Source: Nonomuraea jiangxiensis (lineage in GTDB: Bacteria; Actinomycetota; Actinomycetes; Streptosporangiales; Streptosporangiaceae). From it: 64,000 bases of DNA. Numbering within the stretch: position 1 is the first letter of the stretch; every line of letters begins with the position of its first letter. The DNA lies in contig NZ_FNDJ01000005.1 in assembly GCF_900099965.1 (NCBI RefSeq), positions 397,615-461,614 on the forward strand. Reading direction: 5' to 3'. The position numbers were made by a program, and so were the translations under genes. The notes beneath the pieces are model-generated. The model was not told where the DNA came from. It did no database searches and saw only the letters and a list, made by a program, of their open reading frames with translations. Below, piece by piece: positions 16,933 to 25,240 of the stretch.

Positions 16933-16996
16933 CCGCACCTGCACTGTCCCGCTAAATACTTCCGGCCGTGTCCTGAGGCCGTTGCTCCCGGCTCGA

Positions 16997-17548
16997 TCAG
17001 GTTCCGCCGATCTCGCCGTGGCCGGGTGCGGCGAGGGCACGCAGGGCCTCGTTGACGTCGCCACCCGAGCCGGCCGCGATCTCGTGGCCCGCTCGGTCAC
17101 GGGCCACGACGGCGACCGCCCCGTCCGCCAGGCGGGCCAGGGTGATCGTGGCGCCGTCGGTCAGCAGCCCGTCGGCGCCCGGCCGGTGCCGGGACCCGGG
17201 CCTGTCCAGCAGGCGCCGGGCCGCGACCAGCCCGGCGACCGGGGTGCGGTGCCGGCCCAGCAGCACGGGTGAGTCCTCGTACGGCTGCGCGACCTGCCGT
17301 ACGAGGTCACCGAGTTTCGAGCGGGCGGTCGACAGCGGGACGAGCGGCAGGCCGCTCAGCACCCCGGACACCTCGGACAGCGGGACCAGCGCGGCCCACT
17401 CCCAGCGCTCGCGGGTGATGAGCGTGATCCCGCCGTTCGCGGCGGCCTTGACGAGCGAGCTCCAGCGGGCCCGGGCGTCCTCCACCCCGGCCGGAGGGCC
17501 GAACCGCGCCTCCAGCTCGTCGTACGACGGCCGATCAGTGTTGATCAT
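16997..17548 (-). CDS. tandem Phd/YefM-like antitoxin-fold protein without a toxin
   Basis: A 183-residue protein with two consecutive Phd/YefM-type modules: residues about 24-63 (ARARWSSLVKAAANGGITLI, then ALVPLSEVSG) and about 73-112 (STARSKLGDLVRQV, then TPVAGLVAARRLL). Phd/YefM proteins are antitoxins that repress their own promoters. No toxin-sized partner is on either side. The last 60 residues (GATITLARLADGAVAVVARD) look like a small beta module. Two palindromes overlap the promoter just upstream, consistent with autorepression. ATG 17548 lies 7 nt after TACGAT and there is no ribosome site, so the message is probably leaderless. Confidence 0.78.
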   Translation of the reverse strand: MINTDRPSYDELEARFGPPAGVEDARARWSSLVKAAANGGITLITRERWEWAALVPLSEVSGVLSGLPLVPLSTARSKLGDLVRQVAQPYEDSPVLLGRHRTPVAGLVAARRLLDRPGSRHRPGADGLLTDGATITLARLADGAVAVVARDRAGHEIAAGSGGDVNEALRALAAPGHGEIGGT

Positions 17549-17555
17549 ACGGAGA

Positions 17556-17596
17556 ATCGTAAGGCTGCTTACGGAATTTTCGCAAGCCGCCTTACA
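17556..17596 (-). promoter_or_regulatory. leaderless promoter covered by two palindromic operators
   Basis: On the minus strand a -35 TTGCGA (17580-17585), an 18-bp spacer and a -10 TACGAT (17556-17561) place transcription start at the ATG at 17548. CGTAAG-GCTG-CTTACG (17558-17573) is a perfect palindrome over the -10. CGCAAGCCGCCTTACA (17581-17596) is a degenerate copy over the -35, 23 bp centre to centre. Confidence 0.7.
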
Positions 17597-17655
17597 GAAA
17601 CGCGGAACAGGGTGGCTGATAGCGTCGGAGCCTAACGGCCGGAGTGGAGGTGGGC

Positions 17656-18477
17656 ATGCGTCCCATGGAGCAGCGGACGATTCTCGTCACGGGCGCGACC
17701 GACGGCCTCGGCCGGGCGCTGGCGGCCGACCTCGCCGGGCGGGGCGCCACCGTGCTCGTACACGGCCGGGATGAGCGGCGCGGGCAGGACACCCTGGAGG
17801 AGATCCGGGAGCGGGCCCCCGGCGCCCGGTTGCACTGGTACAGGGCCGATCTGGCCTCGCTCGCCGAGGTGCGGGAGCTCGCCGAGGCCGTACGGGGCGA
17901 GCATCAGGCGCTCGACACCCTGGTCAACAACGCCGGCATCGGGTCGACCGTGCCCGGGGGCGGGATGCGGCAGGAGAGCGCGGAGGGTTACGAGCTCCGG
18001 TTCGCGGTCAACTACCTGGCCGGCTATCTGCTCACCCGACTGCTGCTGCCGGTGCTGCGGGCGGCTGCCCCGGCCCGGATCGTGAACGTCAGCAGCCTCG
18101 GCCAGACCCCGATCGACTTCGGCGACGTGATGCTGGCCAAGGACTACAGCGGGGTGCGGGCCTACTGCCAGAGCAAGCTCGCGCAGGTGATGTTCACCGT
18201 GGACCTGGCCGAGGAGCTGGCGGGGAGCGGGGTGACGGTCAACGCGTTGCATCCGGCCACCTACATGCCGACGAAGATGGTCGCGACCCCGACGAGCGAG
18301 CTGCGCGAAGGGGTGGAGGCCACGGCCCGCCTGGTCACCGACCCGGAGCTGGACGAGGTGTCCGGGCGCTTCTTCGACGGCACGCGCCCGGCACAGGCAC
18401 TCGACCAGGCCTACGACCACGACGCCCGAGCCCGCCTACGCACCCTGTCACACTCGCTGACCGACCTCCCGAGCTAA
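17656..18477 (+). CDS. short-chain dehydrogenase/reductase
   Basis: A 273-residue classical/extended-type SDR. The cofactor motif is TGATDGLG, the NNAG motif is LVNNAGIGS, the catalytic Ser is in NVSSLGQT and the Tyr-Lys pair in YCQSKLAQ. It should be an NAD(P)(H)-dependent oxidoreductase of unknown substrate. ATG 17656 is preferred over the GTG 12 nt upstream because GGAGG lies 5 nt before it. The last codons (LTDLPS and TAA) lie in the first two units of the 17-bp array. Confidence 0.87.
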   Translation: MRPMEQRTILVTGATDGLGRALAADLAGRGATVLVHGRDERRGQDTLEEIRERAPGARLHWYRADLASLAEVRELAEAVRGEHQALDTLVNNAGIGSTVPGGGMRQESAEGYELRFAVNYLAGYLLTRLLLPVLRAAAPARIVNVSSLGQTPIDFGDVMLAKDYSGVRAYCQSKLAQVMFTVDLAEELAGSGVTVNALHPATYMPTKMVATPTSELREGVEATARLVTDPELDEVSGRFFDGTRPAQALDQAYDHDARARLRTLSHSLTDLPS

Positions 18478-18815
18478 CCCGCCTCCCGAGCTAATCGGGC
18501 TCCAGAACTGACCGGCCTCACAAGCTGACCGGGCTCACAAGCTGACCGGGCTCGCAAGCTGACCGGGCTCGCAAGCTGACCGGGCTCCAGAACTGACCGG
18601 CCTCCCAAGCCAACCCGCCTCCAGAGCTGACCAGGGCTCCAGAGCTGACCAGGGCTCCGGAACTGACCGACCTCCGGAGCTGACGGACCTCCCGAGCTAG
18701 CCCGCCGCCCGAGCTGACCGACCTCCGGAGCTGACCGACCTCCCGAGCTAGCCCGCCGCCCGAGCTGACCGACCTCCGGAGCTGAGCGACCTCCTGGAGC
18801 CGACCGGCCGCCGGA
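18457..18815. repeat. 17-bp tandem repeat, about 21 copies, overlapping a gene's end
   Basis: Units such as CTGACCGACCTCCCGAG and CTGACCGGGCTCGCAAG follow one another from 18457. The first copy and the stop-codon copy (CTAACCCGCCTCCCGAG) are the 3' end of the SDR gene. The array fills most of the 400-bp gap to the methyltransferase; no gene is seen there. Confidence 0.9.
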
Positions 18816-18877
18816 GGTTGACACCGGCCCGTACCGGTGCGGGCCGGAAGGGCCGCTGCGGCGGCTCCGACCAGCCC

Positions 18878-19771
18878 CTATATCCGGGCCACCACCGCGT
18901 AGCGCTCGTCGTCGATCTCCTTGCCCCACAGCACCGGGTCCGGCAGCGGATCGACGCGGGTGTCGGCGACGAGCGGTCGCAACGCCGCCACCAGATCGGC
19001 CGCGCTCACCCCACCCGCCCAGGGCAACTCGCCTCCCGGGCCACCGCCCGGATCGCCGCCAGAGTCGCCAGAGTCGCCACCCAGGCCACCGCCCGGATCA
19101 CCGGCCAGGCCACCACTCGGATCGCCACCCGGGCCACCATCCGGATCGCCACCCGCGTCGCCGCCGGGGCCACCGCCGGGGCCGCCACGGCTACCCGCAT
19201 CGCCGCCCGTAGTCCCACCCGCATCGCCACCAGGGCCGCCCGGATCGCCGCCAGGGCCGCCCGCATTGCCGCCAGGGCCGCCGAGGTCCCCGGGGCCGCC
19301 ACAGCCGCCCGGGGTGACGTTGGCGGGTGTGCTCCAGCGGCCCTCCACGAGCACCAGGCGGCCGCCGGGGCGCAGCAGCCCCGTCCAGCGCGACAGGGCC
19401 GCCCCGGGGGCGGGGACGGTCCACAGGAGGTGGCGGGCGAGCAGCACGTCGAAGCGCCGGTCGCCGACCGGTGGCCGGGCCGCGTCTCCGACCAGGACGG
19501 ACGCGCCCGTGCCCGCCAGCTTGGCGCGGGCCCGTGCCACCATCCGGGGCGCCAGGTCCACCCCCACCACGCGGTGCCCCTGCTCGGCCAGCAGCAGCGC
19601 CAGCGAACCCGTGCCGCACCCCAGGTCGAGCACGTCGAGCGGCCCGTCGGGTAACCATCCGGCCAGCCGGGCGGACCAGGCGGCCCGGACCGCGGGGTCG
19701 CGCAGGCCGTGGTCGGCCTCCTCGTCGAAGGTGTCGGCGGCGGCGTCCCAGAGTTCGGCGATGCTCTTCAT
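18878..19771 (-). CDS. class I SAM-dependent methyltransferase with a glycine-rich insertion
   Basis: 297 residues. Residues 1-150 are a class I methyltransferase: LDVLDLGCGTGSLALLLAEQ (SAM motif I), VVGVDLAPRMVARARAKL and LLRPGGRLVLVEGRW. Residues about 154-249 are almost only Gly, Pro and Asp (GGPGGDPGGPGGDAGG). The fold then resumes with VSAADLVAALRPLVAD and IDDERYAVVARI. Relatives have a short loop at this point. ATG 19771 starts the family match; the longer open frame upstream crosses the divergent promoter. The substrate is unknown, and whether the glycine loop is tolerated is not shown by sequence. Confidence 0.83.
   Translation of the reverse strand: MKSIAELWDAAADTFDEEADHGLRDPAVRAAWSARLAGWLPDGPLDVLDLGCGTGSLALLLAEQGHRVVGVDLAPRMVARARAKLAGTGASVLVGDAARPPVGDRRFDVLLARHLLWTVPAPGAALSRWTGLLRPGGRLVLVEGRWSTPANVTPGGCGGPGDLGGPGGNAGGPGGDPGGPGGDAGGTTGGDAGSRGGPGGGPGGDAGGDPDGGPGGDPSGGLAGDPGGGLGGDSGDSGGDPGGGPGGELPWAGGVSAADLVAALRPLVADTRVDPLPDPVLWGKEIDDERYAVVARI
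19025..19312. repeat. in-frame GC-rich repeat coding a Gly/Pro/Asp loop
   Basis: Degenerate units of 9-15 bp (such as CCGCCAGGGCCGCCCGGATC) code GGPGGDPGG on the minus strand. Every spacing is a multiple of three, so the methyltransferase frame is preserved. Confidence 0.85.
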
Positions 19772-19824
19772 GGCGTACAGCTTGCCTGTCTCCACTGACA
19801 TTTCTGCGGTCAGGAACCTGGTGC

Positions 19825-19839
19825 ACTGGTCAGACCAGT
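19825..19839 (+). promoter_or_regulatory. GntR-type operator upstream of the SDR gene
   Basis: ACTGGTC-A-GACCAGT is a perfect 7-1-7 palindrome. It lies just upstream of the -10 box TAGGGT (19843-19848), which is 8 nt from the ATG at 19857, so a bound protein would block initiation. The same palindrome with G at the centre lies at 32441-32455 next to the GntR gene. Confidence 0.85.
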
Positions 19840-19856
19840 CGCTAGGGTTGCCTCTC

Positions 19857-20618
19857 ATGGGATATGACGCGTTGTTCCGCCTCGATGGGCGACGGGCCGT
19901 GGTGATCGGGGCTGGGAGCGGGATCGGCCGGGAGGCGGCGCTGGCGCTGGCCGCCCACGGGGCCGGCGTGGTGTGCGCGGACCTCGACCTGGACGCGGCG
20001 GAGCGGACGGCCGCCGGGTGCGGCGGGTCCGCCCGCCTGGTCGACGTGCTGGACGACGCCGCGGTGCGCGGCCTGGCCGCCGCGGAGCCGGCCGACGTGC
20101 TGGTGTTCACGGCGGCCACGAACGTGCGCAAGCGGCTGCTCGACTACTCCGGCGAGGAGTTCGAGCGGGTGGTGAACCTCAACCTACGGGCCTCGTTCGA
20201 CGTGGTGCGCGCGTTCGGGGCGGGCATGGTCGAGCGGGGGCGCGGCTCGATCATCGGGTTCGCGTCGATCCGGGCGTCCGTCACCGAGCCGGGGCAGGGC
20301 GTCTACTCCGCCACCAAGGCGGGGCTGGTGCAGCTGCTGCGGACGGCGGCGGCCGAGTTCGGGCCGAGCGGGGTGCGGGTCAACGCCATCGCGCCGGGCG
20401 TCGTCGAGACGCCGCTGACCCGGCAGATCAAGGACAACCCCGACTGGTACGCCGCGTACGCCGCCAAGAGCGCCCTGGGCCGGTGGGCGTCGGCGGAAGA
20501 GCTGGCCGGCGCGGTGGTCTACCTGGCCGGCGACGCGGCCAGCTTCGTGACCGGCTCCGTCCTGTACGTGGACGGCGGCTGGACCGCCGTGGACGGCCGC
20601 TTCGACCCGCCCAACTGA
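19857..20618 (+). CDS. short-chain dehydrogenase/reductase under GntR-type operator
   Basis: A 253-residue classical SDR: GAGSGIGREAALALAAHGAG for cofactor binding, GFASIRAS holding the catalytic Ser, YSATKAGLVQLL holding Tyr and Lys, and the C-terminal signature FVTGSVLYVDGGW. The N-terminus resembles gluconate 5-dehydrogenase and 3-oxoacyl reductase types. The ATG at 19857 is leaderless-type. The operator at 19825 links it to the GntR regulator and transport operon 12 kb away, so it probably oxidises or reduces an intermediate of the imported compound. Confidence 0.88.
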   Translation: MGYDALFRLDGRRAVVIGAGSGIGREAALALAAHGAGVVCADLDLDAAERTAAGCGGSARLVDVLDDAAVRGLAAAEPADVLVFTAATNVRKRLLDYSGEEFERVVNLNLRASFDVVRAFGAGMVERGRGSIIGFASIRASVTEPGQGVYSATKAGLVQLLRTAAAEFGPSGVRVNAIAPGVVETPLTRQIKDNPDWYAAYAAKSALGRWASAEELAGAVVYLAGDAASFVTGSVLYVDGGWTAVDGRFDPPN

Positions 20619-20684
20619 CCCCCGCAGCAGTGACAGGGGCGGAGGCCCTTGCCCGGCCGGGTCAGGCGGCCCGCCGCCCGACCG

Positions 20685-23600
20685 TCAGCGGCGGCGCAGG
20701 CGGGCCTGCAGCGGCCGGCCGTGCACCGTCTCGAACTCGACGACCGTGCGCGACCCCGTGACCCTGGCGCGGCACGGCTGGCCCTCCTCCGCCCGCCAGC
20801 GCCCCTCCAGGGTCACCCGCAGCAGGTGCGGGTGGCTCGGCTCGGCCAGCCAGGGCCGCGACCACGGGCTGTAGTGCCCGACGTAGCGCCCCCGCTCGTA
20901 CTGGTCGAGGTCGATCCCGCTGTAGAGCCGCAGGTCCGGATCGCAGACCGCCAGCACCAGCCCGTCGCCCTCCTCCCGGACGAGCAGCATCGAGGGCGTG
21001 TCCACCTCGCGCACCACCCCGTCCAGGCGGGTGCGCTCGAACACCGCGTACCCGGTCAGGCCGGTCTCCCGGTCGCTGACGACGTGCGCCGCCCGGTCGG
21101 CCCGCAGCACCCGGTACGGCGCCCGCGCCGGATCCGCCATCGCGGCGGCGAAGCCGGCCATCCGCTCGGCGGTCGTGTTCACCACCATCGCGTACTGGTA
21201 GGTCCCGTCGCGCGGCGCCCGCCCGTGCCTGATCCAGGCGGTGGCGAAGTCCCCGGCGGTGGGCTCCTCGGTGGCGTTGTGCCGGGAGGACTGGGCCGAG
21301 CGGGTGAGGGCGACCCGCTGCCCGGCTGCCAGGTAGTAGCCGATGCCCTTGTCGTCCAGCAGCCAGCGCGGCGCGCCGTCGAGCGCCTCGTAAGGGAAGG
21401 CCGTCACCGCGGACCCGTCCACCACCGTGGCCGCGTCCCGGGCGGCCAGCCGGGTCTGGAACAGGGTGGTCTCGGTCTCGTCGGCTCGGTCGTCGTTCGT
21501 GATGCCGGTGCCGACGGCCACGATCCGGTCGTCGAACAGGAACACCGACTTGCGGGCCCGGTGCGTGCCGTCGTACTTGGGGTGGCCGTGCAGGTCCATG
21601 GCGAACATGCCGTTGCGCCCGTCGATGCTGTGCGCCCCGGCGAAGCGGGAGTCGGTCAGCAGCATCTCCTCGATGGCCCCGGTGAGGTCGCCCTTGAGCC
21701 GGTCGAGCGGCTTGTGGATGACCGTGGTGCCGGGCCGCCGGTTCCAGTCCCAGCCGGGCTGGGCGTAGCCGCTGTCGAGGTTGGTGACCGGGTCGCCGCG
21801 GTGCAGGACCTGGATCTGGCCGTAGGTGTTGTAGCGGCCGTACCAGTTGGCTCCGACGTAGATCTCGGTGCTCCACAGGTAGCGGTTGTGGCCGCGTACG
21901 GTGACCTGCCACTCCTCGCGCCGGTGCACGGCGAGCGCCGCGTAGTTGAGCGCCCACGTCCCGCTCGGCGCGGCCTCGGCCCTGATGCCGCGGGCGGCCA
22001 GCCGGGCGGCGAGGTCGCGCTGCTCCGGCGTGGGCGAGGCGGGCAGCAGCCGCAGGAAGGCGGCGGCGATGTCGTCGTCCATGGGCGCGAGCCACTGGAA
22101 GGGGACGATCGACAGGGCGGTGGCGCCGCTGGGGTTGCGGCCGCTGATGGAGATCGGCCACTGCGCCTTGTTGGCGTAGACGCGCTGCATGAGCAGTGCC
22201 TTCTTGAGCCAGCCGAACGCCTCGCCGGAGACGGCGAAGGCGCCGCCGCGCATGACGTAGACGAGCGGGGCGAGCCCGGCCAGGCCGTCGCGCACGTAGT
22301 CGGGGAAGAAGCCGACGTGGTGGAAGGCCGTGCCGTCCACCTTGATCCCGTCCTGGATGCCGTCGGTGGGCATCAGGGTGTCGTTCAGCCAGTCGCGCAG
22401 CACCCGCAGGTAGGCGACCTGCTCGGCCTCGCCGTCGCGCAGCAGCACGGCCGCCAGCATGCCGCGGAACGTGGTGTTGTGGATGTCCATCATGCTGCCG
22501 CGCGCCATCCGGAACCCGAAGCCGCGGAAGATCCGGCCGAGCCCGGTGAGCCACTCCAGATCCGCCCGGACCCGCTCGAACTCCCCGGCCGCGCGCAGCG
22601 CGTCGCGCATGAGGTAGACGGAGTCGTGGAAGCCGCGGGCGTCGTAGCCGAGGTGGTGGATCGTGCCCTGGCCGCTGCCCCTGGTCCAGCCCTGCTCGCG
22701 CAGGTGGGCGACCATCCGCAGGTAGAGCCCGGCCAGCGCGGGCCGGTCCTGCGCGCTCGCCTGGTGGGCGCGGGCGATGGCCTGCATCAGGTCCGTGCAG
22801 GCGCGCAGCGTCACCGGGTTCACGAACGCCTTCAGCTCGGCCGCGATCTCCACCGGGTAGATCTGCGACTGGTAGGCGTGGGTGGGCCGGCCGACCAGGG
22901 CGTTCACCTGCGCGGTGAGGGCGGGGACGTCCGCCTTGACCGGGGCGATGAGGTATTCGTCGTGGTAGCGGGTGTGCAGGGTGCGCAGCGCGTCCAGCTC
23001 CGCCGCGGTCGGGGGTGACGGGTCCGGCTTGACGGTGGCCAGCAGCCGGTCGAAGCGGTTGAGGGCCTGCCAGTGCTGGTTGTCGTACTCGTCGCCCTCA
23101 GGGGCGATGTCGGGGAGCTGGTGGTCGCTGTTGGGGGCGTCGGGGCGCAGGGGCACGTTCAGCATGAGCTGGTCGAGGTGCAGGGCGCCGGCGCGGCGCG
23201 GGGCGATGACCCGCAGGGTGTCCATGGCGGGGTGGGGCTTGCCGCGCATGTCGTACGCGTACCGCACCCACGCCGTACGCCACCCGCTGAAGCCCAGCCG
23301 GAACTCGAACCAGACGTCGGTGCGCTCACCCCTGCCGAACTCGAACCTGAGCACGTCGTCCACCGGCGTCCCGTTGTGCACCCACACGCAGAACGCGTCC
23401 ACCATCCCCTGCCACGCCTGGTCGTCGCCGTAGCGGTAGGGGTCGGGCGCCCACTTCAGCGGCGCCCTGACGGTGATCACGTCGCCCGGGCCGTGGTCCC
23501 AGCGCAGTGACCTGGTCCCGCACACCGCCACCTGGTCGCCGATCGACAGCCCGGTGCCGGAGAAGTGCGGCGGGACCGCGCTCTCCAGCAGGAACACCGG

Positions 23601-23774
23601 CGGCTCCAGCGCCATCGCCCGCTGCTCCAGGCCGGGATCGAGGGCCGCGGCAAGGGCGGAGCCCGGACCGGTGCCCGCGGTCATGGCGGCGGCGGGCTCC
23701 GGCAGGGTGAGGAAGGCGCTTGCCGCCCCGGCCTTGAACACCGTCCTGCGCGTGATCTTCGCCATGGCCGCCAT
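20685..23774 (-). CDS. polysaccharide lyase family 8, chondroitin ABC lyase-like, Tat-exported
   Basis: About 1029 residues, the length of Proteus chondroitinase ABC I. A twin-arginine signal (KITRRTVFKAGAASAFLTL) opens the protein. An N-terminal beta-sandwich (VPPHFSGTGLSIGDQ) and a helical catalytic domain follow, then super-sandwich domains. The motif DGTAFHHVGFFPDY aligns with the chondroitinase active site: His486 and Tyr493 have the same spacing as His501 and Tyr508, and Arg546 (SGRNPSG) stands for Arg560. Beta-elimination of a uronate-containing polymer is therefore likely; the polymer (chondroitin, hyaluronan or other) is not decided. Start may be 23774 or 23765; neither has a good ribosome site. 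It follows the aldehyde dehydrogenase by 44 bp. Confidence 0.85.
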   Translation of the reverse strand: MAAMAKITRRTVFKAGAASAFLTLPEPAAAMTAGTGPGSALAAALDPGLEQRAMALEPPVFLLESAVPPHFSGTGLSIGDQVAVCGTRSLRWDHGPGDVITVRAPLKWAPDPYRYGDDQAWQGMVDAFCVWVHNGTPVDDVLRFEFGRGERTDVWFEFRLGFSGWRTAWVRYAYDMRGKPHPAMDTLRVIAPRRAGALHLDQLMLNVPLRPDAPNSDHQLPDIAPEGDEYDNQHWQALNRFDRLLATVKPDPSPPTAAELDALRTLHTRYHDEYLIAPVKADVPALTAQVNALVGRPTHAYQSQIYPVEIAAELKAFVNPVTLRACTDLMQAIARAHQASAQDRPALAGLYLRMVAHLREQGWTRGSGQGTIHHLGYDARGFHDSVYLMRDALRAAGEFERVRADLEWLTGLGRIFRGFGFRMARGSMMDIHNTTFRGMLAAVLLRDGEAEQVAYLRVLRDWLNDTLMPTDGIQDGIKVDGTAFHHVGFFPDYVRDGLAGLAPLVYVMRGGAFAVSGEAFGWLKKALLMQRVYANKAQWPISISGRNPSGATALSIVPFQWLAPMDDDIAAAFLRLLPASPTPEQRDLAARLAARGIRAEAAPSGTWALNYAALAVHRREEWQVTVRGHNRYLWSTEIYVGANWYGRYNTYGQIQVLHRGDPVTNLDSGYAQPGWDWNRRPGTTVIHKPLDRLKGDLTGAIEEMLLTDSRFAGAHSIDGRNGMFAMDLHGHPKYDGTHRARKSVFLFDDRIVAVGTGITNDDRADETETTLFQTRLAARDAATVVDGSAVTAFPYEALDGAPRWLLDDKGIGYYLAAGQRVALTRSAQSSRHNATEEPTAGDFATAWIRHGRAPRDGTYQYAMVVNTTAERMAGFAAAMADPARAPYRVLRADRAAHVVSDRETGLTGYAVFERTRLDGVVREVDTPSMLLVREEGDGLVLAVCDPDLRLYSGIDLDQYERGRYVGHYSPWSRPWLAEPSHPHLLRVTLEGRWRAEEGQPCRARVTGSRTVVEFETVHGRPLQARLRRR

Positions 23775-23818
23775 CAAACGCGACAGTCGGGCGAAGGTAA
23801 AGACAACGCGTCGAACTG

Positions 23819-25240
23819 TTACGGCCGGATGATGGCCATCCTCGTGACCGTCAGCTCCTCGATGGCGAAGCGCGGCCCCTCGCGGCCGACGCCCGAGTCC
23901 TTGACGCCGCCGTAGGGCATGTTGTCCGCCCGGAACCCCGGCACCTCGTTGACCACCACTCCCCCGGCGTCGATGCGCTCGATCGCCGCGAACGCCGTGG
24001 CCAGCGACCGGGTGAAGACCGCCACGTGCAGGCCGTAGCGCGACTGGTTGACGGCGGCGAAGGCGGCGTCGAGGTCGGGCACCGAACGCACGCACACGAC
24101 CGGCCCGAAGATCTCCTCGTCCCACGCCGCCGCGCCGTCCGGCACGTCGGCGAGCACGGTGGGCGCGATGGCCCGGCCGTCGCGGTGCCCGCCCGTGAGC
24201 GGTTCGGCCCCGGAGGCGGCGATCCACTCCAGGACGCGGTCGGTGGCGGGCCCGTCGATGAGCGGGGCCACCCGGGTGCCGGGCAGCCGGGGGTCGCCGA
24301 CCTCGACGTCCTTGACCCGCTCGGCCACCAGGGACAGGAACGCCTCGCGTACGGGCTCCTCGACCAGCACCCGCTGCACCGAGATGCACGCCTGGCCGGA
24401 GGCGTAGTAGCCGCCCCGCACGACCGCGTCGGCGGCGGCCTCCAGGTCGGCGTCGGCCGCCACCACGAGCGCGGCGTTCGAGCCGAGTTCCAGCAGGACC
24501 TTGGTGGGGGCGGCGTTGCGCGCGATGGCGTGGCCGGCGGCGGCCGAGCCGGTGAAGGAGACCGCGCCGATCCTGCGGTCCTCGACCAGCCTGCGGCCGA
24601 CCTCGACGTCCCCGGTGACGAGCTGCACGCCCCCCGGCGGCAGCGAGTCGCGCAGCAGGTGCACCAGCCAGAGGGTGGCCAGCGGGGTCGCCGGGGCGGG
24701 CTTGACGATCACGGGGCAGCCGGCGGCCACCGATGGGGCGATCTTGTGGGCGGCCAGCAGCAGCGGGTAGTTGAAGCCGGTGATCCCGACGACGACGCCG
24801 ATCGGCCGGCGCGTCCAGAACCCGACCAGCCCCTCGCCGGACGGCAGCAGGTCCAGCGGCACGGTCTCCCCGTGCAGCCTGGCGACCTCCTCGGCGGCCG
24901 TGGCCAGCGTGACGAGCGTCCTGGCCACCTCGACCTTGCAGTCCACCAGCGGCTTGCCGGTCTCCAGCACCAGCAGCCGCTCGAAGTCCTCCTGCCGGTC
25001 CCGCAGGGTGTCGTGGGCCCGCAGGAGGGCCGCGCGGCGGGCGTGCGAGGGCAGCGCGGCCATGGCGGGAGCCGCCGCCAGCGCCGCGTCGAGGGCCGCC
25101 GCGGCGAGTTCGGGCGTGCCCAGCGGGGCCTTGGCGACCAGGGATCCGTCGTAGGGGAAGAGCACGTCGGTGGTGCCGGCGGTCTCCACCCAGCCGTTCC
25201 CGATGGGCAGCCCGGACGGCCATTCGGCGGTGAAGGTCAT
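23819..25240 (-). CDS. NAD(P)-dependent aldehyde dehydrogenase
   Basis: 473 residues, normal for the superfamily. GITGFNYPLLLAAHKIAPSV and the VIVKPAPATPL lysine form the cofactor pocket, FTGSAAAGH is the glycine motif, Glu lies in ELGSN and the catalytic Cys in GQACISVQRV. The GQxCISVQR form is typical of lactaldehyde/GAPN-like branches rather than betaine aldehyde types. ATG 25240 has AGGAGG upstream and overlaps the TGA of the S58 peptidase gene, so the two are translationally coupled. Confidence 0.88.
   Translation of the reverse strand: MTFTAEWPSGLPIGNGWVETAGTTDVLFPYDGSLVAKAPLGTPELAAAALDAALAAAPAMAALPSHARRAALLRAHDTLRDRQEDFERLLVLETGKPLVDCKVEVARTLVTLATAAEEVARLHGETVPLDLLPSGEGLVGFWTRRPIGVVVGITGFNYPLLLAAHKIAPSVAAGCPVIVKPAPATPLATLWLVHLLRDSLPPGGVQLVTGDVEVGRRLVEDRRIGAVSFTGSAAAGHAIARNAAPTKVLLELGSNAALVVAADADLEAAADAVVRGGYYASGQACISVQRVLVEEPVREAFLSLVAERVKDVEVGDPRLPGTRVAPLIDGPATDRVLEWIAASGAEPLTGGHRDGRAIAPTVLADVPDGAAAWDEEIFGPVVCVRSVPDLDAAFAAVNQSRYGLHVAVFTRSLATAFAAIERIDAGGVVVNEVPGFRADNMPYGGVKDSGVGREGPRFAIEELTVTRMAIIRP

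Noticed and set aside
18457..18815. CRISPR or repeat-in-toxin coding region
   Set aside because: Tandem 17-bp units without spacers; all frames are open only because of GC-rich sequence and no gene signals are present.
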